Below are positions 57,871 to 64,000 of a stretch of 64,000 bases of DNA, one piece after another. The notes beneath the pieces were generated by a model. It was given only the letters and a program-made list of their open reading frames with translations. It did not search any database and was not told the origin of the DNA. Both the position numbers and the translations under genes were made by a program. Position 1 is the first letter of the stretch. Every line of letters starts with the position of its first letter. Source of the DNA: Perlabentimonas gracilis (lineage in GTDB: Bacteria > Bacteroidota > Bacteroidia > Bacteroidales > Tenuifilaceae); contig NZ_JAANIG010000001.1 of the NCBI RefSeq assembly GCF_011174675.1, positions 124,001 through 188,000 of the forward strand, written 5' to 3'.

Positions 57871-58665
57871 TTAGTTGGGTTTAATCTTTTTTATCACCTT
57901 GTAAAAAATGCGGGGGAACAACCTTTTTATATGAACCATAAGTAGCTCCTTACCGCCAATTAGCTTCTCGGGTTTCTTTGCTTCAATGGCTTTGATGTAC
58001 TGCCTAGCGCACTCCTCTGCCGATATTCCATTGGCTTGTCCCGGATCCATAACCCCGTGCGATTTGCCATCGTTGGTTATGGCGTTTATGGAGATGTTGG
58101 TGTTTACCCTGCCGGGGTAGGCAATGGTTACGCTTATGCCCAGGGGCTCTAGCTCCAGCCTAAGCGTTTCGTAGTATCCTTGTATTGCATGCTTTGCCGC
58201 GGCATAGGCAGAGCGGTATGGGAACCCAAACTTGCCCGATATGCTGCTGGTGGCAGCAATGTAACCCGCCTTTTGCGCTATCATTCCGGGCATCACGGCC
58301 TTGGTTAGTATTACGTACGAGAAGAAGTCTATCTCCATCACCCTGCGATCGATTTCCAGCGGGGTTTCGTGCGCAAGCGAGCGTTGGCTTATACCGCCAT
58401 TGTTTATTAGCAGGTAGATATTACCAAATCGATTAACCGTTTCGATGGCGGTGGTTTGCACCACGTTGGGGTCGGAGAGGTCGAATGCCACAGCTTCGCA
58501 GAAGCTGGTTAGCTTTATGCAGTTGGTTTTTACACGTTCCAGCTCAGCCTCGTTGTTCGACGATATAATGAGCCTAGCACCCTGCTTGGCCAACTCGTAG
58601 GCAAGAGCCTCACCAATGCCCGATGAGGCGCCAGTTACCCAGCATAGCTTATCCTTAAATACCAT
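57871..58665 (-). CDS. Short-chain dehydrogenase/reductase (DHRS7-like)
   Basis: A classical 264-residue SDR. The NAD(P) loop TGASSGIG is at about 11-18, NNGG at 88-91, the catalytic Ser in ATSSISG and YAAAK with Tyr and Lys at about 154-158. The C-terminal part is basic and hydrophobic (IKRLFPRIFYKVIKKIKPN), which suggests membrane association as in DHRS7-type enzymes. It shares a transcript with the VOC gene, so the two may modify the same compound. Confidence 0.88.
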   Translation of the reverse strand: MVFKDKLCWVTGASSGIGEALAYELAKQGARLIISSNNEAELERVKTNCIKLTSFCEAVAFDLSDPNVVQTTAIETVNRFGNIYLLINNGGISQRSLAHETPLEIDRRVMEIDFFSYVILTKAVMPGMIAQKAGYIAATSSISGKFGFPYRSAYAAAKHAIQGYYETLRLELEPLGISVTIAYPGRVNTNISINAITNDGKSHGVMDPGQANGISAEECARQYIKAIEAKKPEKLIGGKELLMVHIKRLFPRIFYKVIKKIKPN

Positions 58666-58871
58666 AGTAAAGAGTTTTGCAAAAAAATGAGGTTGAAGGA
58701 TTGCCTCAACCTCTGCAAATATGCAAAATATTTAGGACATGGCTGATTGAAACTAGGATATGTCTATGCAGTAGTCGATACACATTACATTATGAAAAAT
58801 TTCATAATGCCTTAGCTTATCCTTTACAGGTCATTGGTTATGTTTGCTTAAGCTTGCAAAAAATTATAAAC

Positions 58872-61235
58872 ATGAAATTTAACCGTTTTTCAATTCGTAG
58901 GCTGTTACTGTTTACTGCTTTATTTTTAGGGCTGATGCTTATTATGATTGGGGTGGTAACCAATACTTATCTTCGTCAGTCTTTTACTCACTTTGAAATG
59001 CTCACAGAAATTGAAGAGGTATTTAGCCTAGGGCTTAAGGCTAGAAACTTGGAGAAAGATTTTAGGCTTACCGAAGTGGTATATGATGATTTTTTTAGAA
59101 CAGGTGAAAGTGAACGTATTAATGAGTTTGAAATGCTTTCACAAGATATTGCCTCGGCTTTGGCACGGTTACAAAGTTCGGATATCATTCAGGATTTAGG
59201 GCTAGAGCAACAAGTAGACTCAGCTGTTTGGCTACACAAGCAGTATGTTGCAACCTTTAAAGGGACAGTTGTTTTAGTTAAGGAAAGAGGGTTTAAAAAC
59301 TTTGGACTAATTGGAGATTTTCGACAGGCAATCCATACCGTTGAGGGCCAGTTTAATGAACTCAGCAACTTTTACTACACAAGCCAAATGCTTACTCTTC
59401 GGAGGCATGAAAAGGATTATTTGCTTAGGAAAGACTTAACTTACCATAGAAAGTTTGAGATTGAGCTCAAACAATTAGTAGAAAATGTTTCTAGAGACAA
59501 TCACATAGCTAACTCAAAGGAGTTAGTCTCACTATTGCAAAACTATGGTGCTCTTTTTAATAAGTTAATCGAAGTAGACCGGAAAATTGGCTTTACCAGT
59601 GAAGAAGGTTTGGTTGGCCAACTGACCCTTTTGGGGGCTTCGGTTGATAATGCAATAATGAGTATTCAATCAAGAGTTTTCAACTACTCGAAGAGTAAAA
59701 TTGATTCTGCTGTACTGTTGCTCTTCATATTTATTGGCTTGCTGTCGATGTTTATAGTGGTTGTTATTTTTCTTGTTTCACGACATATTGTAGGCTCTAT
59801 AAAGCGTTTGCAGAGCTACATCACACGCCTAGGCAAAGGGGAATTGCCCGAGAGTATTGAGGTGCAAAGTAACGATGAAATTGCACAGATGGAGCGTTCC
59901 ATAAATATCCTAACAGAAAATTTAAGGAATACTAGGGCCTTTGCGATTGAAGTGGGCAACGGCAATTTGGAGTCAGATGTTAATGTGTTTGGGAACAAAG
60001 GCGATTTGGGCGGCGCACTTATCGATATGCGAAAAAAATTGCTGCAGGTGGCTCAAGAACGCGAAGCCCAGAACCTAGAAACTAATAGGCGGATGTGGGC
60101 TAATGAGGGGATGGCTCTTTTTACAGATATTCTTAGGGGGCGTGACAAAAGTTTGGAAGACTTTGCCTTTGATATAGTAAAAACCTTGGTTAAATATACG
60201 AACTCAAGCTTGGCAAGTCTTTTTATGATGAGCACTGATGAAGATGATAAGCCCTGCTTAAACTTGCTGGCAACATATGCTTACGATAGGAGAAAGTTTG
60301 TTAATTCTCGGGTTTATCTAAATGAAGGGTTGGTAGGGGTATGTGCCTTGGAGGCAGAAACTACCTTGCTCACAGAAATCCCAAAAGATTACATTAAGAT
60401 AAATTCTGGGTTAGGCTTTGCTGCACCTACCTGTATTATTCTAGTCCCTTTGAAGGTGGACCAAAAAGTAGTTGGAGTTATTGAAATGGCAACATTTAAT
60501 GTGTACCAACCTTTTGAGGTGGAATTCATTGAGCGGGTTTTAGCTAGCACTGCATCTACCTTGCAGATGGTAACAATTAATAATCAAACTAAGCTGCTTT
60601 TGGAGCAAACCCAGCAACAGGCCGAAGAACTTCAGGCACAGGAGGAGGAAATGCGACAAAATATGGAAGAGATGCAAACTACCCAGGAGTGGATGAACGC
60701 CAGAGAGGAAGAACTTAAAAATGCCTTGGCAGCTAAAGACGAGGAGATTAAACGAGTAATAGATATTGCTGAGCAAAATAAATCGGTTAACAATGAGAGG
60801 GTCTCAACTCTCGAGTCGATGGTTGAATTCTATAGTCAGAACTTTCTGGTGGCTGAGCTGAGCCATAAGGGCGATATCAAAACACGTAACGAGAAGTTTG
60901 AAAAGGTACTGGGGCAGATGAATGATGTTGAGATATACAGCATTTTCGATAATAGCTTAGCGGGTTACGAACAGGCGAATAGAATGGAGTGGGAGCGGGT
61001 GGTAAATGGAGAGACCTACAAAGGGTTTATTCATAGACTTGATTCTGAGGGCAATCAGATTGCTATTTATGCCATATTCTCTCCTGTTTTTAACTGCTTT
61101 GGGCAGGTTGATAAGGTGCTTTTCGTTGGCCTTAAGGTTGGCAAGGTAGATGATAGTCAGCCAGGTGGTATCTGGTTTAAAGACGACGGAAGCGCATTAA
61201 TGCCTCTAGATCTTGGACAGGTTTTGTTGTCCTAA
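58872..61235 (+). CDS. HBM-HAMP-GAF-PAS-like receptor without output domain
   Basis: The start at MKFNRFSIRR (58872) directly precedes a membrane helix; the longer in-frame reading upstream is not needed. The 787 residues have TM1 (11-30) and an all-helical sensor of the HBM type (about 40-275, with RRHEKDYLLRKD at 178-189). TM2 (280-303), HAMP (304-356), GAF (about 405-570), a coiled coil (570-640) and a PAS-like end (650-757) follow. There is no histidine kinase, methyl-accepting, cyclase or phosphatase domain. It may signal by protein contact. A stand-alone SpoIIE phosphatase lies 866 bp away, end to end. Confidence 0.8.
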   Translation: MKFNRFSIRRLLLFTALFLGLMLIMIGVVTNTYLRQSFTHFEMLTEIEEVFSLGLKARNLEKDFRLTEVVYDDFFRTGESERINEFEMLSQDIASALARLQSSDIIQDLGLEQQVDSAVWLHKQYVATFKGTVVLVKERGFKNFGLIGDFRQAIHTVEGQFNELSNFYYTSQMLTLRRHEKDYLLRKDLTYHRKFEIELKQLVENVSRDNHIANSKELVSLLQNYGALFNKLIEVDRKIGFTSEEGLVGQLTLLGASVDNAIMSIQSRVFNYSKSKIDSAVLLLFIFIGLLSMFIVVVIFLVSRHIVGSIKRLQSYITRLGKGELPESIEVQSNDEIAQMERSINILTENLRNTRAFAIEVGNGNLESDVNVFGNKGDLGGALIDMRKKLLQVAQEREAQNLETNRRMWANEGMALFTDILRGRDKSLEDFAFDIVKTLVKYTNSSLASLFMMSTDEDDKPCLNLLATYAYDRRKFVNSRVYLNEGLVGVCALEAETTLLTEIPKDYIKINSGLGFAAPTCIILVPLKVDQKVVGVIEMATFNVYQPFEVEFIERVLASTASTLQMVTINNQTKLLLEQTQQQAEELQAQEEEMRQNMEEMQTTQEWMNAREEELKNALAAKDEEIKRVIDIAEQNKSVNNERVSTLESMVEFYSQNFLVAELSHKGDIKTRNEKFEKVLGQMNDVEIYSIFDNSLAGYEQANRMEWERVVNGETYKGFIHRLDSEGNQIAIYAIFSPVFNCFGQVDKVLFVGLKVGKVDDSQPGGIWFKDDGSALMPLDLGQVLLS

Positions 61236-61310
61236 ATCCCGGTAATTTGCTGATCATATATGTTTTAGTTTGCATCCTTACACAATTGCTTCGTTGTAAA
61301 TATTCAAAAT

Positions 61311-62072
61311 ATGGTAATACTAGTATTGTCGGATTTACACATCGATAACGGTGATAGATTTGGCACCTTCGGGTGGAATTCGAGAAAGTTTATCCAAACC
61401 CTTAAAAAATTGGTAGAGGCATACCAAATTGATCAGGTTATACTAAATGGCGATATTCTAGATCTATACAAGTATAATTTCAAGGAGGTATATCGCAAGA
61501 ACTTCGGTCTTATTTCCTACTTTAACCGTAAGGGATATATTTACATCAGAGGGAACCACGATCTTTTTAACCCATTAGCAAAGGATTCCCATACAATTAC
61601 TAACAGCAGTGGCCAAAGAATTTACATTGAGCATGGCCATAATGCCGATTTTTTGAACGGAACTCGCATTGGCCGATCGATAGGGATGTTAGGGTTTTAT
61701 CTGCTCAAAAAGATTATCAAGTTTAAGCTAGTTGAGACGATATATTTTAAGGCCGTAGAGTGGGACGATCAGATTAACCGAATACCAAAGAAATACAATA
61801 CCTTTAAATACCTAAACTACGCCCTAAGCCTACTTAAGCAGCATGATGTGGTTATACTTGGCCATACGCACAAGTTGGAGGCTCACAAAACATACTACCT
61901 CAACAGCAAAAAGATGTATCTAAATACAGGTACTTGCTCTATGGGGCGCTTACAAGGAATTATACTAAATACCGAGACTTTAAGGTATGAAACCATTAAA
62001 CTTGGGCAAGATGAGAGCCTTAGGTCTATACTACCATCTATCCCTAAAGTAAAACTTTCGTCAATAGCATAG
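61311..62072 (+). CDS. Metallophosphoesterase (calcineurin-like)
   Basis: A 253-residue phosphatase/phosphodiesterase of the calcineurin fold with all metal motifs: SDLHID (residues 7-12), NGDILD (about 46-51), GNHD (about 82-85), EHGH (about 108) and GHTH near residue 185. Close relatives include UDP-diacylglucosamine hydrolase-like proteins, and the substrate here is not clear. It follows the receptor gene by 75 bp in the same direction. Confidence 0.85.
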   Translation: MVILVLSDLHIDNGDRFGTFGWNSRKFIQTLKKLVEAYQIDQVILNGDILDLYKYNFKEVYRKNFGLISYFNRKGYIYIRGNHDLFNPLAKDSHTITNSSGQRIYIEHGHNADFLNGTRIGRSIGMLGFYLLKKIIKFKLVETIYFKAVEWDDQINRIPKKYNTFKYLNYALSLLKQHDVVILGHTHKLEAHKTYYLNSKKMYLNTGTCSMGRLQGIILNTETLRYETIKLGQDESLRSILPSIPKVKLSSIA

Positions 62073-62100
62073 GGTTCTATACAAAGCCAGATGGTAAGGG

Positions 62101-62880
62101 TTATAGTTTAATGCCTACGATGCAAATATCATCAGTCTGAAAATGCCCGTCCATCCATTGGTGTAGCTCTTTTTCCAGCTCTTCTTTTTGGAGTTCTAGC
62201 GGAAGGTTGGAGATTTTGAGAATATGGTTATGTAGCCGACGTTTCTGATACTTCTTACTCCTTTCACCTCCAAGTTGATCCTGGAACCCATCGGTACCAA
62301 GGTAAATTATATCACCCTCTTTGTAATTGAAACAGGCCGATCTGAATGAACTATTAGCATTATACTGCCAGTCTCCAATAGGGTGCTTATTCCCCTTGTG
62401 CAAATAGTACTCAACCCCCGAGACCTGAAGTATTTCTCGTCGACAGCTCGTGTAAAATATGGTTTTACTGCTAGGTTCTATGCAGCATAATGTAATATCT
62501 ACCCACTCGTTGTCAAAAGGTGTTAGGGTATCGTTAGAGCTGAAACTTTCGATAAAACGGTTATTTACTTCCTTTATTATTGTATGGGTTTTCTTCAGCT
62601 TTTTGTTTAGGATAGCGTAATCGAGCAGGCTATGCATTAGCACCGAAAGGATAGCCCCAGGAACACCGTGCCCAGCACAATCGCCCACGGCAATATATGT
62701 AAGCCCGTTGCGCTCGGTTAACCAAAAAAAATCGCCCGACACAAAATGCTTGGGTTTGAAAAGCACAAATGCATCTTTAAAAATCCTATCGAAGTGTCTC
62801 TGCTTTGGGAAAAGCGCTTTTTGTAAAAACTCTGCATACCTTAAGCTATCCTCATAGGATGTAGACATAGTAGTTTCCAT
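62101..62880 (-). CDS. Stand-alone SpoIIE-type PP2C serine phosphatase
   Basis: The 259 residues are almost only the catalytic domain. The metal-binding aspartates are visible: Asp50 in VSGDFFW, Asp67 in GDCAGHG, Asp197 in GTDGFQD and Asp250-Asp251 in TDDICIVGI. Unlike most SpoIIE/RsbU proteins there is no N-terminal sensor, membrane or receiver domain, so input must come from another protein. No anti-sigma or STAS gene is in the window. It is convergent with the metallophosphoesterase gene. Confidence 0.88.
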   Translation of the reverse strand: METTMSTSYEDSLRYAEFLQKALFPKQRHFDRIFKDAFVLFKPKHFVSGDFFWLTERNGLTYIAVGDCAGHGVPGAILSVLMHSLLDYAILNKKLKKTHTIIKEVNNRFIESFSSNDTLTPFDNEWVDITLCCIEPSSKTIFYTSCRREILQVSGVEYYLHKGNKHPIGDWQYNANSSFRSACFNYKEGDIIYLGTDGFQDQLGGERSKKYQKRRLHNHILKISNLPLELQKEELEKELHQWMDGHFQTDDICIVGIKL

Positions 62881-62952
62881 GCAGATTCTTTGTTGTGAAG
62901 GAAATGTTGTTGAAATGAAACTTTAAACCAGATACATACTGTGGAATAAAAA

Positions 62953-62986
62953 TCTAAATAAAAAGGGTGAAGAAATTCCTCACCCA
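62953..62986 (-). terminator. Terminator of the MORN-like gene
   Basis: GGGTGA (62965-62970) pairs with TCACCC (62980-62985). On the minus strand the hairpin is followed by TTTTATTTAG. The gene on that strand stops 23 bp before it. Confidence 0.7.
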
Positions 62987-63008
62987 ATTTGAAGTAATGC
63001 CAATCACT

Positions 63009-63470
63009 TTATTTATAATATTCCTTTTCCGATAAAACCTCGCCTGCCTCATTGTAAATTATCCATATCCCCGAGCGCTCCCCGTGGGCGTAGGTCATAT
63101 CATAGCGTAGCGTTCCGTTCTCGTCCCAAACGTACCACTTGCCATGCTTTTGACCGGTTTCAAAATTGGCTTCCGCAACTTTTACCCCATGCTCGTTAAA
63201 TGTTTCCCACTTTCCATCTGTTTTACCCTTGGTGAATGATCGGATCTCGTTTATTTGTCCATTGGCAAAGTAAAGCTGTGTGATGCCATGCAGAAGCCCA
63301 TTCTGAATACTCATTTCAACTTTTAGTGTACCGTCAGCATGGTATTCTTTATGATATCCGGTGAAATGATTACCCTTTGCATCGAAGTAAACACCATCCT
63401 TTTCAACAACTTGAGCCAAGCCAATGGTGCTTGCCATCAACATAAGTAAGGTTAATAAAGTTAATCTCAT
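63009..63470 (-). CDS. Exported MORN-like repeat protein (YwqK family)
   Basis: The 153 residues begin with a signal peptide (about 1-19, GLAQ). Five or so repeats of about 23 residues follow, built on the pattern G.....Y..G......F..G...G.W..: GYHKEYHADG, LYFANGQINE, WETFNEHGVK, WYVWDENGTL and WIIYNEAGEV. These are YwqK/MORN-2 repeats. Databases often name them antitoxins after one Bacillus protein, but nothing here supports that role. The function is unknown; export suggests a periplasmic or surface protein. Confidence 0.82.
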   Translation of the reverse strand: MRLTLLTLLMLMASTIGLAQVVEKDGVYFDAKGNHFTGYHKEYHADGTLKVEMSIQNGLLHGITQLYFANGQINEIRSFTKGKTDGKWETFNEHGVKVAEANFETGQKHGKWYVWDENGTLRYDMTYAHGERSGIWIIYNEAGEVLSEKEYYK

Positions 63471-63865
63471 AAGTAGTTAAGATGATTTATTTTAGTAATT
63501 ATAATGCCTGTAAATGAGTGGTTTAAGTTAGTCTTCTAATGCTGTTCTACCTATGCAAAGTTATTAATTATTTGATTCCAAGTGCTGCTGAAATCATTAA
63601 GGGTACGGTGCAAGTTCTTATTCATTGCCAGGTTAAGTTATTGTTAATTACATTGGTTGGCGATATTAAGATGCTGATATATATGAACTTATGCAAGTTT
63701 TGGAGCATTCAGCATTATGTTGAATGTAATTGTGGTGTTTTGTGAGAACTACTCAATATTGCTGGCATCATCCGTACTGTTCGGGTGTATGAATACTGTT
63801 GTAAGGTTAACATTTCGTTAATCTAACCATAACCATTTAATAAACCCATTGCTAATTATCGAAGG
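63471..63865. other. Gap without recognised gene
   Basis: About 395 bp with no supported gene. A short open frame (63539-63745) has no family resemblance, no promoter of its own and a biased composition, and I do not count it. Confidence 0.45.
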
Positions 63866-63873
63866 TAACTTTG
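63866..63873 (+). promoter_or_regulatory. Predicted -7 element of the last gene
   Basis: TAACTTTG fits TAnnTTTG, 54 bp before the ATG at 63928. A TTG at 63849-63851 is only 14 nt upstream. Confidence 0.45.
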
Positions 63874-63927
63874 CGCTGTTATTTATTGATAATCCTAACT
63901 AATTCAACCTTTTTAAATTTTATCTTG

Positions 63928-64000
63928 ATGTTAATAAAAAGAGTTTGTTTCGTATTGCTATCTCTTAGCGGCATTTTCAGCCAGCATCTATTTGCTCAAA
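63928..64000 (+). CDS. Start of an exported protein (partial)
   Basis: The frame opens with MLIKRVCFVLLSLSGIFSQH and ends in the window just after LFAQ. This is a complete signal peptide with a probable cleavage site at the window edge. The mature protein lies outside, so no function can be given. Confidence 0.6.
   Translation, partial: MLIKRVCFVLLSLSGIFSQHLFAQ

Noticed and set aside
63009-63470. Antitoxin of a toxin-antitoxin system (YwqK name)
   Set aside because: The protein is exported and has no toxin gene beside it. The name comes from automatic transfer.
63539-63745. Small gene of 68 residues
   Set aside because: No family resemblance, no promoter or ribosome site, and no supporting neighbour.

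Overview
The window comes from a Bacteroidota chromosome, most likely an anaerobic or facultative member of Bacteroidales/Marinilabiliales. Three things point there: many Bacteroidota-type promoter elements (TAnnTTTG, twice with TTG 19 nt upstream), families typical of the phylum (CarboxypepD_reg/TonB receptors, LytTR regulators, TPR-fused histidine kinases, NfeD, SpoIID), and an RNF complex. Coding density is high. I see no prophage, insertion sequence, CRISPR array or rRNA.

Region by region. 1-5.3 kb: the end of an RseC-like gene, then rnfB-C-D-G-E-A, a membrane ferredoxin:NAD+ oxidoreductase, closed by a terminator. 5.4-13.1 kb, all minus strand: a PLP desulfhydrase/deaminase-like enzyme, a beta-lactamase-fold hydrolase, an AAA-type ATPase with three phased palindromes over its promoter, and a five-gene run (outer membrane protein, S41 peptidase, stand-alone E2-type acyltransferase, GNAT, class III aminotransferase). 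13.4-16.8 kb: a TonB-dependent receptor and a long non-coding gap with palindromic repeats. 16.8-20.5 kb: purL. 20.8-26.9 kb: a TPP-riboswitch-controlled thiamine operon (thiS, thiC, a ThiE/TenI paralogue, thiD, thiE, thiG, thiH) with no thiF. 27-33.6 kb: two secreted serine hydrolases around a small membrane protein, divergent from a LytS/LytTR-type two-component pair and a GNAT gene. 33.7-37.4 kb: a TPR histidine kinase and its sigma-54 activator. 37.5-40.7 kb: purB and an MsbA-like ABC exporter. 40.8-41.6 kb: two tRNA-Ser genes, each with its own terminator, and an HU gene. 41.6-47.9 kb: trmH, an orphan LytTR regulator, an aminotransferase, two small unknowns, NfeD and a macrodomain protein. 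48-56.7 kb: pheT, a DUF3137-like protein, surE, a small membrane protein, lpxB, a SpoIID-like protein and an ATP-grasp protein. 56.8-64 kb: a VOC protein with an SDR, a HAMP-GAF-PAS receptor without output domain, a metallophosphoesterase, a stand-alone SpoIIE phosphatase, a MORN-like protein and the start of a further exported protein.

Most genes are housekeeping or common families. The parts least explained by known systems are the minus-strand five-gene run at 8.8-13.1 kb with its unusual aminotransferase, the ATPase gene under a triple operator-like array, and the pairing of an output-less receptor with an input-less phosphatase at 58.9-62.9 kb. Functional proposals for these are inference from sequence and context.
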